Shown: piece by piece, positions 11,621 to 22,400 of the stretch
Numbering within the stretch: the stretch's first letter is position 1
Layout: each line of letters begins with the position of its first letter
DNA from: Basidiobolus meristosporus CBS 931.73
Taxonomy: Eukaryota; Basidiobolomycota; Basidiobolomycetes; Basidiobolales; Basidiobolaceae
DNA: 35,388 nucleotides
Assembly (NCBI GenBank): GCA_002104905.1
Contig: MCFE01000796.1
Location: 1-35,388, forward strand
Reading direction: 5' to 3'
The notes under the pieces: model-generated
What the model was told of the DNA's origin: nothing
What the model saw: only the letters and a program-made list of their open reading frames with translations
Database searches by the model: none
Made by a program: the position numbers and the translations under genes

Positions 11621-13231
11621 CTACGTGTATATTTATTTGTGGATAATGGTACGCATACTAACATAGACCTGGTTAGGTGCTCCATGCAATTGATTTTAGC
11701 TCAGGTTACGCACATTGAACGGTCTTAGATTGGTAATGCCGTGATGGTTTTTCTTTCTATTCCCTTTGACGCAACTCAGTTGCACGGTGTAGATAAGCTT
11801 ATATTAGAAGAAATAAGTACCTGAACTAGAATCTATTGGAGCTATGTAATACACATATACACATTCAATAATGCACTTGAAAGGGCTCTAGAAGTAGCAT
11901 TAAACAAAATCTCTACTCAATTTTCTTACTCCATGTTTGTCCACCTACCAGCACATTGTTTGACATCTACTTTCCATCTACAAATAGAGGTAGCCGTAGC
12001 AAGTAACAAAGCCTCTAGGATTTGATTAAATGGCTTGTAAAGCAAAATCACCAACAGTAATTCTATGCAGCCATTCACTCACACTGATATTCGTTCGGAA
12101 GAGGTAATGGACCTTAGACTCAGTCCTCTGGTATATGGAACCTACATTATTTGCCATGAGGTCCAAGAATCTACTGTCCGCCACAGTTACCCAGAATATA
12201 CATTCTCTCCAATAGATTCATGGCTGAAAATTTGTACAATGAACGTTTTTATTGCTGAAAAGGCTTACAGCTGGCCTATCACAACCTTTGGAGCATCAAT
12301 TAGGATCCCTATTGGATGACTCAGTAGAAGCCAACTTCTGCGGTGGCTTGGTTACTTAATTCGGACAGTAACCATGATGAAATATGGGTGATAATCCATC
12401 TCAAGTAATGAACGTACTTCCTGTAAGCTGCCGTGCTAATTCTTGTGCTAAGGGACAGATAGTCCAAATCAATTTTCAAAGGCGATTCTAGAAGCCTAGA
12501 GCAAAATGCTGACACAAGGTAGGTAAAGATATTTTCTACACTGCCTCAATTTTCAAGGAGAGGCAAGGTACGGAGTCTGAGTCACGTAGAATTGAAGCCA
12601 CCGACCAAACATTTCCATCAATCGGTAATCAAAATGTCCGACGCGCAACATATGGTAACCAGTTACCAAATTGAGTGGTGATATGTGGGAGCGTATGCCA
12701 ATATTCAAGCCAAGCAAAAAATGAGAAGCGTCTAAATAGACACGCTTTACCACCTCAAGGAGATACTGACCACATGTGCATGCCGTATTTTTCATATCGT
12801 CTATAATGCACTCTGAGATCTATCTACAGAAATCCGGCTACTCGGGAGTGCTACAAAATATCAAACTCGAATCACATCTTGGGGCTGAGTAGTTGATCAA
12901 AAACCGAATCTGGAAACAGTGCCGCGATCTACACACGTCTCTTGGTGGTCATTGGTTGGTTCCGTATTTATTTGGGAACCAGAAAGTCAACCAAAATAAC
13001 CATCTTTGGCAATGATGGAAATAACAATCAGGGCTTCAATTGTCAATATCGGACAGAAGATGTGATCTAACCAGCACAGGCTAAAAAGTTGCCCATAGAG
13101 AAGTCTGATCGTGATTATTGGTGCAACACGTGAAACCTGAATTTATTGATGGTCGTTCGCAAAAACACTGTATATGCCTTACACATGGTTATATGAGCAA
13201 TACGAGGGTGCTGAACATGTCAGGTGCACAA
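11621..13231. other. CpG-normal island downstream of the chitin-binding gene, unassigned
   Basis: Several short frames lie here (12065-12319 on +, 12321-12515 and 12553-12795 on -). The last encodes 80 residues with mixed composition, but I recognise no domain. The base composition argues that this was unique genic sequence, so it may hold a decayed or short unannotated gene. I see nothing I can support further. Confidence 0.4.
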
Positions 13232-14224
13232 TTATTGTGCCTTTGCGGTCTTCTTGACTTGAGACCGACGGTTTGTCGCAGGGGCATCATATTCCAGTTT
13301 AGTTGAGCCTTTGCAGTAAGCATCGGTGGTGCCGCAGTAGCCATAACTGGAGCAGCAGTAACCAGGTTGGCACTGATGCATCACATCTCCAAACCAGCCA
13401 CAACGTCTGTCAGTTTGATTTGCAACAACGATGTCTATTCCCAAATTATCGGCATCGTAGGGATACCACTGCCATTGTATGGGTTTGTTATTATATCCGT
13501 CATAGCCAGCTGGGCCGTTGATAGACATCCAGATTGCCGTTTTATCATCTGCAAATCCTGCACCCCATGTGCCGTTGGGCCCAGGATACGTATAGGTCAC
13601 AGAGCCACCCAGCGAGGGGTACCAATACTTACTGCCATTATGTTTGTAAGCTTGTTTACTCCAAACGCCCACTCGCATTCCATTGTTGAGTCCCTGGGGA
13701 TTTTCAAGAAACTGGTCGAAGTAGCCAAGACCACTGTTTAGATTGTCGTTGATAACCCGCAATTTACCAAATTGCATCCATTCGTCATCAATACGTAGTT
13801 GGGCAGTGTAGATCAAATAATCACCATCCTCCTCGTAATCAATTTGGAAGCCGTAATCCACTCCATCAAGCCATGGATAGAAATACTGCATATGGGACCC
13901 AGTGCCCTCATTGCCGAAGCGACTAGTCACACATTCCTTGCATGTCTCCACTACGGTTGCTCGTCCATTGGAGTTGTCCCAGAGAGAGAAGAGGAATACA
14001 CGCGTTTTGGCCCATGTCTGCATTCCCAGATATCCGTTGTTCCAGCCGATGGCCTCCCAGTAAGTTTGGTTGGGACTAAATTCAGGAACAGACCTGACGT
14101 CTGTCTGAAAAGAGATAAACTTCTTCCCATCATCGGGGAGACTGGCACGGTTGTGCATTGCCTGCGAGAGCACCTTCGCTGCGAACAGCGAGGTAAGCGA
14201 GAGGAAAAGGGTTGGAAGCTGCAT
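13232..14224 (-). CDS. Secreted DUF3472-like protein with C-terminal chitin-binding domain
   Basis: A 330-residue, apparently intronless extracellular protein. Residues 1 to about 21 are a clear signal peptide (MQLPTLFLSLTSLFAAKVLS, then Q-A). The body resembles the DUF3472 family (Pfam PF11958, function unknown): WEAIGWNNGYLGMQ, VFLFSLWDN, FGNEGTGSHMQYFYPW and a repeated Trp/Tyr/Gly-rich beta-strand pattern, with Asn-X-Thr/Ser glycosylation sites. Residues 275-304 form a hevein-type chitin-binding (CBM18) motif with six cysteines: CGWFGD..C..GYCCSSYGYCGTT..YC. The last cysteine pair of the eight-cysteine form is missing. A basic tail follows. A longer frame with a TTG start at 14320 exists, but the signal peptide and a TATA-like box 39 nt upstream favour ATG 14224. 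It is a paralogue of the protein at 28191-29012. A role at chitin-containing surfaces is inferred. Confidence 0.88.
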   Translation of the reverse strand: MQLPTLFLSLTSLFAAKVLSQAMHNRASLPDDGKKFISFQTDVRSVPEFSPNQTYWEAIGWNNGYLGMQTWAKTRVFLFSLWDNSNGRATVVETCKECVTSRFGNEGTGSHMQYFYPWLDGVDYGFQIDYEEDGDYLIYTAQLRIDDEWMQFGKLRVINDNLNSGLGYFDQFLENPQGLNNGMRVGVWSKQAYKHNGSKYWYPSLGGSVTYTYPGPNGTWGAGFADDKTAIWMSINGPAGYDGYNNKPIQWQWYPYDADNLGIDIVVANQTDRRCGWFGDVMHQCQPGYCCSSYGYCGTTDAYCKGSTKLEYDAPATNRRSQVKKTAKAQ

Positions 14225-14258
14225 GATATTTTCACCAAGGCATGGAGCTCGATCATGC

Positions 14259-14265
14259 TTATAAA
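14259..14265 (-). promoter_or_regulatory. TATA box of the chitin-binding gene
   Basis: TTTATAA on the minus strand; the TATAA begins 39 nt before the proposed ATG at 14224. This is the same spacing as in the other genes of the window and supports that start over the upstream in-frame codons. Confidence 0.5.
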
Positions 14266-15524
14266 GCAGTTCCATTTTCCCAACACAAAGATCACGTTTC
14301 ATTACAAATCGCGAAAACAAGCAGAGACTTCACCCTAATTTAGAAGTGGATGGATGATTGTGCGCTACTATTGTGGCAATTCGGGTCGTTGAATACCACT
14401 TGGTATGAAACGGATGGATCCTCAATGGTGATCTACGGGTAAACGTATTTTGCATCTGGTCTTGATAAATGAAAGCCCAAGGAAAGATTGTCTGTATACG
14501 GATGCAGCGGCTCCCACGGTGCACACTTGACGAATTAATCTATACTAAAGTGTTCTATCACCTCTCAAAGAATTCGGGACTACGATCACATAGGCCATAG
14601 GCAGATACTTGTGCATAATCCTCTTCCTTCTCAGCAATTACAAAGCTTGGAAGAGTCGATACCTATACCGCAGACATTGAGAGTCAGACTGAAGGTTTCT
14701 GTCAGGCGATGCTGGCATTCTTAATATCTTCATAGACACTCCCAGACAACTTCGCACTATTGGAGTGTGAACAGTTAAGGTTCCAATTGCTTGACTTAAC
14801 AAATATACCAGATAAATTTATATCAATGTGGCCAGTAGATTACCTCAAAAGTCTTCTAGTCAATATTCCCATTTAGAGTTAGTATTATGTTTCAGTAAGG
14901 AGCTGAGCATCATGGAAAATCATGCTAAACCCTGTTTTCAACTAAGCAAATAACAATAAATTTTCCCTTTTTCTGAGTGCTTTACTTGGCTTGGTCAATG
15001 TAGCTGCATCCAATTGGTGGGTGATAAATGTGTGATGGAGGATTGAGGGGTCATGCAAGATAGTAGAACTCACAGGCTGGCCAAGCCTTGCCAAAGACTT
15101 ACCAATATGGGATGAACTACTAAAAAATATGGCTTATGAGGCCTGTTGGGGCACTAGAGAAGATAACATTTGTGCAGACTCTACATATTGCCCATCCCCA
15201 GGGGGCAATGCTGAGACCTTGTCTCAGCTCTCTACTCCATTTAGAGTGAGTCTGGTAAATACAAAAATAAACTGGATTTATTGAACAGGAACATCATTAC
15301 ATTGGGCCAACTTTCAATATGCAATTACTCATTAGGAAATTCAAATACTAAAGCCATCATTGATGCTCTAGGTGTAATCATGCAGTGAAACATTATGACT
15401 ATTGATGGAGGGGAAAGATAGGGTGGAGGCATTGTGGTAAAGCTTAGACATTGTTGGTATTCTTGTAAGTACATTGGAGATATTGACAGTAGTAAGGAGA
15501 GTAAGTGTAATACATGATCTTACT
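14266..15524. other. Promoter flank, then repeat desert
   Basis: CpG-normal sequence (promoter side of the chitin-binding gene) runs to about 14770, then CpG-depleted sequence begins. No supported gene and no repeat family I can place. Confidence 0.45.
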
Positions 15525-16433
15525 TGGGGGGGGGATGATAATCACCAAAGGGAGAAATCTTTATTTAAATCATAGGTAAAGTAGCCAAGTTAGAATATGA
15601 ATAGCAGAGATGCAGAAAGCCTACAAGATAAACTTGAACTTTGCTATATCCCAAATATTATCAATATCAAAGCCTAGAGGAGAATGTAGCCAGACAACTT
15701 GTTCACTGTAGTATTTCTTGAGGAAGTTTGCAACATGAAGGGAAGGAGAGTTTTTCAACAGGCTAGTAAGCCTTTTGAGGAGTTCTTTTTCTTGCAAGAA
15801 TAGTACAAAGAGTTGAATGTCTAAGTGATGTCTGAAAATTGGCTCTGAGAGCTCTCAATCCGGCAAATTCTTGACTTCTTCTGTAAAATCTTCAACAAAA
15901 TCTTTGTCAAGAATAACTTCCAAGAGATCCCTGGCAATGTACTGTGTGTTAATAATCTTAGGCATATGAGTACCAAGGTCCTTGAGGTAGGTTCTTTATT
16001 CTGACATTGGGAGATAGCAAGCATTTCTGAAATAGCAAACAGCCCAATTAGCAGTGGGAGGAGTTTCAGGGCTGACAGGGAATCTTCTTCTGGCTTGAGG
16101 GTGCACTGGCTTAGGCAACTGTCTTGACAGATGGGCAGCTGACTTTGGATGAGCTTCAAGTGCTTAGGAGTATATTGGAGTATGAATTGAAGGAGTTGCT
16201 GGTTGCTGACAGTGCTCAAGCTTGACTGGAGGATGAACTGGCTGAGGAGTTGTAAGGTAAGAAAGCATCTGAAAGAGTTGTAGAGAGTGCAGGGTGAAGC
16301 TCAGAAAGCATTTTGAATAGAACCTGGATTGAGATCTCAGCATGGAGTTTCCAGCTTCAAGAATTAAAACTCTTTGTTCCAGGTAAGAAGTCTATAAAGA
16401 GTGAAAGCTTGGTAAAGGTATGGACAAAGTAGA
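15525..16433 (-). mobile_element. Decayed ORF1-type LINE copy (copy F)
   Basis: On the minus strand this runs from an ORF1-like region to a 3' UTR ending in a run of nine G (as read on +, 15526-15534). The 3' UTR has the family motif 'gagaaatctttattt' and is closest to copy D (31533). The coding part aligns with ORF1 of copy A at 34483-35190. The coiled-coil segment (LEQRVLILEAGNSML) lies near 16340-16385 and corresponds to LEERLALVEAENALL in copy A. The C-terminal 'LLHSP' equivalent lies near 15680. Frameshifts and stops break the frame. No reverse transcriptase sequence lies between ORF1 and the 3' UTR. It retains slightly more 5' sequence than copy A. Copy E abuts its 5' end, head-to-tail. 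Confidence 0.75.
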
Positions 16434-16728
16434 TAGGGGGGAGACAGTCACCAACAGGGGAGATCTTTATTTCAGTTGAAACAAAGAAGACATCACTACT
16501 AATGTAGCTTTGATACAAGAGTGTGTAGCAGAGGGGAATCTATAGGTAAGTTATAAAGAAGTGATGAGAGTTCTTCAGTGCTCAAGACACAGTTCAGTGG
16601 GAATGGGGGTAGCATGAGGGATAAGTATGATTTGTGAGCATCATTAGTGAGGGGAATGCAATAAGGATTAATATTCATCATAAAGGGAGTGTGCTGAGGC
16701 AGATATTGCTGCCAAAGGTCTGAATTAC
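16434..16728 (-). mobile_element. 5'-truncated RT-type LINE copy (copy E)
   Basis: Very similar to copy B (33751-34352). It starts with 'tagggggg' and 'agacagtcaccaacagg', then encodes (stop at 16499) the C-terminus of the RT protein, with DLWQQYLPQHTPFMMNINPY against DLWQQYLQQHTPFMMNINPY. Homology stops at about 16728, where LTR-derived sequence follows. With copy F it forms a head-to-tail pair separated by a short TAGGGGGG remnant, the same arrangement as the terminal array. Confidence 0.82.
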
Positions 16729-16741
16729 AAGTTCTTACAAC

Positions 16742-16873
16742 ACTCACATGTTTGTTTGCCAAGCACATGTAAGAGTATTAGTATTACTTTCACATGCAAT
16801 AAATCATTAACTGAAAATCTTACAATCTACTTGTTCTCCCAATCACTTCCAACATCTCCAAGTCTTTAACAAT
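16742..16873 (+). repeat. 3' part of a copia LTR (relic)
   Basis: Aligns with the last ~130 bp of the LTR at 18304-18650: 'catgtttgtttgccaagcac', 'cacatgcaataaatcatta', 'ctacttgttctcc', 'cacttccaacatctccaag' and 'tctttaacaa'. The 5' part is missing. It abuts LINE copy E. Confidence 0.75.
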
Positions 16874-16969
16874 AGAAAATACTTGGACTGGCTTAAGGGG
16901 ATGGTCTAGGCTGCTTTATATAAGGGGAATGGTATCCTTTAGTAGGAAATTGGCTCACCTAGATCAGAC

Positions 16970-17650
16970 ATCTGAATTAAAGAGATATGCTTTAGTCTTT
17001 TTCTGATTGATGGTAGCTACAATCAGATCACTCATGCAAAAAGCTAATAGAGTTGCAATAACCTCACCTGCAACATAATAGATATTATGGCCAGCTGTAT
17101 ATCTTTGGAAATTCAAGAACTCTATATAAGTGTCTATATTGTAATTTCAAGCTCTTGCTATTGCCTGCAACTGTATAAATATTTTTTGAGCTTGCAAGCC
17201 AAATGGGGGTTGTCATAATAATAAGTCCATCATGCTGATCTATATACTTGCCCATAGCAGGCTTACCACTCAAACATAGAGTTTCTAAGTCTATATAACA
17301 AGGCAAAAGTCTGTACTTGGCTGCAACTGCAAATATTGTATGTCAGATGTGAGTTTTGCTACCTGTGCAAAGGTGTCTGTGTGATCCAGCTCTACTATCT
17401 TAGAGTCTTGCTTGGCTGCAAGGCTTGCTTTGCGTCTTTTAGCTGTAGCATAAACCTTGTATCTTGTAATGAAGACCCACCTGCATCCAATTGATATGCA
17501 GTAGATTGGTATTTTGCCCAGGTTTCACATTTTATTTTCCATCAGGATGTAATATCCCTTAGTCATTGCCAATCACCAGAGTTTTGTCTGAAGACTACTA
17601 AGGGCCTCTGGTATTGCCTGATGCTCCTCAACATGAACAGGATTAGTATG
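16970..17650 (-). pseudogene. Copia reverse transcriptase relic, antisense
   Basis: Read on the minus strand, it follows the RT of the copia element in order. Near 17600-17640 comes the 'EEHQA..EAL' region. Near 17480-17510 is the 'SIGCRWVF' equivalent. Near 17350-17400 is 'DTFAQVAKLTS' (ETFAPVAKFNS in the intact copy). Near 17170-17200 is 'LACKLKKYLYS' (LVCKLKKSLYG). Near 17000-17040 is the 'LLALYVDDLIIV' equivalent. Stops and frameshifts are numerous. It has the opposite orientation to the element at 18304. The 73-codon frame at 17085-17306 is only a fragment of it. Confidence 0.75.
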
Positions 17651-17949
17651 AAGAATAATTCAGTTTTATAGGAGGATCTAATCTAGATCAGCTGTAAAGA
17701 TCTCATGATGAGGCTGTAATAATGCTGGCAGCTTAGGATTCATTACCCTCTCCACAATCTGATCATGGGATTACAATGGTTTTACTGCTAAACTAAGTAA
17801 TAACCTTGACAGTGCTCTGAAGGATGTTTAGCAGGACTTACATGCCACTTGCAGTCTTAATGCAGTCTGCATTTTGTTAGTATACCTAACCAGCCAATAT
17901 ATGCAATTGCCTTAGATGACAAGAAACTTGACTGCATTTTGACAATCTT

Positions 17950-18303
17950 GATGTGGACCCCTGTTGGCAACATCATAACAGTGAGCAAAACTCTCCAAGA
18001 TGCCAAGTTTTACATCCTAAGAATCCAGGTTATTTTTCCATACATTCAGAGGCAAAATTTTCCTCCAAGCTGGACTTAAAGAATGCACATCACCAATTTC
18101 AGATCTGTCTGGATCACCAGCATAAGACTATCTTTACCAGGAATAGTATCCATTGGATGCTTCAAAACTCACCTGACTGGATTTCTTCCTACGCATGATC
18201 ACTACAGTCTGCTGAGTCAAGCAACACTACCACCAAGAAGGAGCTACTTGCAATAGTCTTTGCCTTAAGGAGGTTTCATCAGTATCTATGAGATATCCCT
18301 TTT
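17950..18303 (+). pseudogene. Ty3/gypsy pol relic, RT and RNase H start (left of nested copia)
   Basis: The frame 17953-18198 contains FSSKLDLKNAHHQFQI, the gypsy RT motif usually read as FSKLDL..AYHQ. An internal deletion follows, then about 18214-18290 encodes TTTKKELLAIVFALRRFHQYL, the gypsy RNase H motif. The segment ends where the copia element was inserted; the same RNase H reading continues at 22986 with TLCIDHQAL. The 5' part of the gypsy element (gag, protease) is not visible. Confidence 0.82.
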
Positions 18304-18650
18304 GTTGTAAAATTTGAATTTCCACCTAAATATTCACCTAACTTAGTCACTTAGATCATCACCTTCAAATCCTAGAGAATACTGACCAAATTCCTTGTCG
18401 GGATTTACTTGGAATATTTTCACCAAAATACCAGGTACCCAGAACATGAAAATTCTCAAAGTTGTCCAAACAGCCCCAAACTTTGCATACTTGTTCTTGG
18501 GACCTTCCTTAACCTATTCTACGTGTTTGTAATGCCAAGACCAGGTAAAAGTATAAATACCACTTTTACATTCAATAAATCATTAAGTGAAAAACACATA
18601 ATCTACTTGTTCTCCAAATCACTTCCAATATCTCCAAGACTCTTACAACA
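18304..18650 (+). repeat. 5' LTR of the copia element
   Basis: 347 bp, begins TGTTGTAAAA and ends CTCTTACAACA, with an 8-bp terminal inverted repeat TGTTGTAA/TTACAACA. It carries 'gtataaatacc' near 18550 (candidate TATA box) and AATAAA at about 18575. Related LTRs in the window lie at 2478, 4535, 16742, 24945, 29385 and 29715. Confidence 0.93.
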
Positions 18651-18662
18651 GGTTATGAGCCC
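18651..18662 (+). promoter_or_regulatory. Primer binding site matching the initiator-tRNA anticodon stem-loop
   Basis: GGTTATGAGCCC immediately follows the LTR. It is the exact complement of the conserved GGGCUCAUAACC anticodon arm of eukaryotic initiator tRNA-Met, not of its 3' end. This is the half-tRNA priming mode known from Drosophila copia and yeast Ty5. The ATG inside it (18655-18657), the complement of the CAU anticodon, is also the first in-frame ATG of gag. Confidence 0.75.
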
Positions 18663-19407
18663 TGAGCTGTTACTCTCTGCAATGTCTACTACTGCTATTA
18701 CTGGAATTTTTCCCTCTGCTGATAAGCTGGATGGATCTAACTACCAAGTGTGGAAGGTGAAGATGAAGATGCTGCTGCAAGAAAGAGGCCTTTGGGATAT
18801 TGTCATGGGAGAAGAATGCCCTCCTAAAAATGTGGGAGAGGAAGCCTTAAAGTACCAGAAGAAAGAACAAAGTGCCTTTAACTGCAATTGCCTTAATGTC
18901 AAGGACAAATTGCTAATTCAATGCTCAAGAGCAAAAACGGCAAAGAATGCCTGGAAGGCATTAGAAGACACCTACCAGTCATGTTCAGCTGCCAAGAAAA
19001 TGTATCTGAGAAGAAAATTCTTTACTACAAAGATGCTGCCAGGAGAAGAAATGAAAAATCTAATTAACAGAATTACCCTGCTGGTAGATGAGATGGAATC
19101 TGTGGGCGTACCAACTACTGATGAGGATGTGATAGTTACCATCCTGAATAGCCTGACAGACAAGTTTCAGGGCCTTGTATCAGCCCTAGAGTCCAGAACT
19201 GAAGATTTGACCTTAAATTACGTATATGGAAGGCTCCTGGATGAAGAATTAAGAAAATCAAGCGCCAATAAGAAGGAACAAGAAAATGCTTTAATAAGCA
19301 ATGATAACCAACAAAGGAGGTACCCAAGACCCTACAAAGGCAACAGCAACCTATTTTGCAACTACTGCAAAAGGAAAGGACACACATCAGACCGGTGTTT
19401 CAAATAG
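18655..19407 (+). CDS. gag: Copia Gag (capsid and zinc-knuckle nucleocapsid)
   Basis: Forms the virus-like particle and binds element RNA. 250 residues from ATG 18655, or 241 from ATG 18682. The frame is open upstream into the LTR, but a Gag start downstream of the LTR is expected. It has the UBN2/copia Gag pattern: LDGSNYQVWKVKMKMLLQE near the N-terminus, AWKALEDTY in the middle and LVSALESR later. It ends with a CCHC zinc knuckle CNYCKRKGHTSDRC directly before a TAG stop. The frame continues after that TAG into the protease region without another stop for 81 codons, so either CAG mutated to TAG or the stop is suppressed to make Gag-Pol. Which of the two is not decided by the sequence. Confidence 0.88.
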   Translation: MSPELLLSAMSTTAITGIFPSADKLDGSNYQVWKVKMKMLLQERGLWDIVMGEECPPKNVGEEALKYQKKEQSAFNCNCLNVKDKLLIQCSRAKTAKNAWKALEDTYQSCSAAKKMYLRRKFFTTKMLPGEEMKNLINRITLLVDEMESVGVPTTDEDVIVTILNSLTDKFQGLVSALESRTEDLTLNYVYGRLLDEELRKSSANKKEQENALISNDNQQRRYPRPYKGNSNLFCNYCKRKGHTSDRCFK

Positions 19408-22400
19408 AGAGATTATCAGCAAAAGAAGCCTGAATATGGAAATGCTGCAACAACTGAAGATAGACTATTCATATCTGCACTAAATATGACCACAAACAAG
19501 GATTCTCAGACATGGTATATTGACTCTGGAGCTTCTCAACACTTTACACACCAAAAAGAACTTTTTACCCAATATCAAGAAATTCCAATTAAGAAGGTTT
19601 TCATGGGTGACAATAGAACACTTGATGCAGTGGGAGAAGGAACTATCCAATAAACCTTAGAAGCAGTGAAGGAAGCCATACACTGACCTTTAAAGAAGTA
19701 CTCTATGTACCAGAAATAGCCAAGAACCTACTCTCTGTAAGCAAGGCCACAGCAGAAGGACTCAGTTTCAGTTTTGACAATTCTGAATGCAGGATCACTG
19801 ATCAAAATGGTGCTCATATTGCTTTGGGCATCAGAGATCAGAATCTATACAAGTTGACTTATATTCCATCATATCTGGAAGCCAATATAAGTAACTTAAA
19901 TGAAGAAACATCAATGCTTTGGCACAGGAGATTTGGGCACATCAATTTTGATTATTTGCGCAAAATGATCAAAGATCAGCTAATTTCTGGAGTGAAAATT
20001 GATCCCCCAGCTAATTTGGAGCACTGTGAAGCCTGCATATATGGGAAACAAGCCAGACAACTGTTCAAGAGCTCTGGGTTAATCAAAACTAAGAAAAAAC
20101 TAGATCTAATCCACTCAGATCTGTGTGGACCTATGCAAAATTTATCCTTAGGTGGGATGAAGTATTTAATGACTTTTATTGATGATTATACAAGATACAC
20201 ATGGGTCTACTTCATGGAGAGAATGGAAGAAGCTCTGTCTAAGTTCAGGGAGTTCAAAGCCATGGTGGAGAGAGAAACTGGTGAAAAAATCAAGAAAATA
20301 CGCTCTGACAATGGTGGAGAATATACCTCAAAACTCTTCATCCACTTCTGCAAAATTCATGGGATAAAGCAAGAGACTACTGTACCATACTCCCCACAGC
20401 AAAATGGAGTAGCAGAGCAAGCTAACAGATCAATAATTGATATGGCAAGATCTATGATCCATGATCAAAAATTATCCTATGATTTTTGGGCGGAATCAGT
20501 TGCCACTGCTGTATACCTTAAAAATAGGAGTTATAACAGAATACTTTGTGATTCTACTCCATTTGAAGCATGGTATGGATACAGACCAAGTGCAGAACAT
20601 CTAAGAATATTTGGGTGCACAGCATATGCCAAAAAACTGGCTGGAAATTAGTCAAAATTTGAGCCAAAAAGTGTAAAATGCATATTTTTGGGCTACTGCA
20701 ATGAGAGTAAGGCATACAGACTCTACAATACCAAAGCAAAGAAGCTTATCAAGTCTAGGGATGTGTTGTTTGATGAAAATTCAAAATTTTCACAAAAAAT
20801 GACATCAGTTGATGACAAAAATTTGATCTCAAGTCCACCAATTGTCAGGATTGAATCAGAGCAAAACAATGAAAATTCTTTCACTCCAGAGGACTCTACA
20901 ACCGTGGTTCAGCCAGAATCAGTGCCCAGGAATATCCCAGAAGTGATCATTCCAGTATCAAATGCCTGGAGATCAAATCGGAGAAGAAATAGCCCAAATT
21001 ACTATATTAATGAGGGTACAAACTTAGCCTATGCCTATTCAGTCCATATTGATGAACCCCAGACTGTAAAAGAGGTCCTAAATAGCCCTCAGACAAAGTT
21101 TTGGAGATCTGCAATGATTGAGGAATATCAGGCCCTGATGGAAAATCAAACTTGGGACTTAGTCAAATTACCAATCAACCAAAAATCAATTGGATGCAGA
21201 TGGGTCTTCAAGACAAAATACAAGGCTGATGGTACAATTGAAAGATACAAAGCAAGACTTGTAGCCAAAGGATACTCTCAAACAAAAGGACTTGACTATA
21301 ATGAGACCTTTGCACCGGTAGCCAAGTTTAATTCCATCAGATTAATATTGGCTATTGCAGCCAAATATAAGTTTTTTATTCATCAAATGGATGTAAAAAC
21401 TGCATTTTTGAGTGGAGAACTTGATGAGGACGTGTATATGGACAAGCCTGATGGGTTTGTTGACCAAGATAACCCCCATTTGGTCTGCAAGCTTAAAAAG
21501 TCACTATATGGTCTCAAACAATCACCAAGAGCCTGGAATTGCAAGATAGATTCTTATTTGGAATCTTTGAGTTTCAAAAGGAGTAATGCTGACTATAGTA
21601 TATACTATAAGCCAGATAGAGCAAATCCAGTTCTATTAGCTCTATATGTGGATGATCTTATTATAGTCACCAATAACCTAGAAACATTGGAAGAGACTAA
21701 ATCCAGCCTATCTAAGGAGTTCAAGATGTCCCATCTAGGAGAACTCAGTTACTACTTAGGGATTAGGTTCTCCATAGACAGAAGTACCCAGACTATTACC
21801 CTAAGCCAATCCAAGTATATTCAAGATATACTAAAGAAGTACAAAATGGAAGACTGTAAACTGGCAGCTACCCCAATGGAGACAAACCTTAACTTGGTCA
21901 AAACTCAACCAAATCAACAGAGCTTGGTGCCATCTGAAAGCCCTAACTTTCCTTATCAATCTATGGTCGGCAGTCTGATGTATATCATGCTTGGAACATG
22001 TCCAGATATCTCATATTCAGTGGGAGTTGTCAGCCAACATGATCAGAATTATGGATCTGATCATATTGCAGCAGTTAAGCAGATTTTTAGATACCTAAAA
22101 GGAACTGCTGATATCTGCTTAAGATACACTTATAAGGATTCAGAACAGGATCTTGTGGGATACTCTGATGCTGATTGGGGACAAAATTTAGAAGACAGAA
22201 GATTCACCACAGGATACACCTTTCTTTACTGTAAAGGAGCCATTTCATGGAATTTAAGAAAGCAACCAACCGTAGCACTTTCTACTACAGAGGCAGAGTA
22301 TATGGCAGCCTGTGAAGCTACAAAAGAAGCAATATGGTTAAGAAAGCTCTTTGCAGATTTAGGCCTATGTCAAAAAACGCCTATTACTTTATTTCAAGAT

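Noticed and set aside
14225-14320. N-terminal extension of the chitin-binding protein from a TTG at 14320 or ATGs at 14302 and 14275
   Set aside because: It would bury the signal peptide 32 residues inside, TTG is not a usual start in fungi, and the TATA-like box lies downstream of these codons.
15821-16219. 132-codon minus-strand frame as a separate gene
   Set aside because: It lies within the decayed ORF1 of LINE copy F, in a shifted frame; the homology is to copy A at DNA level.
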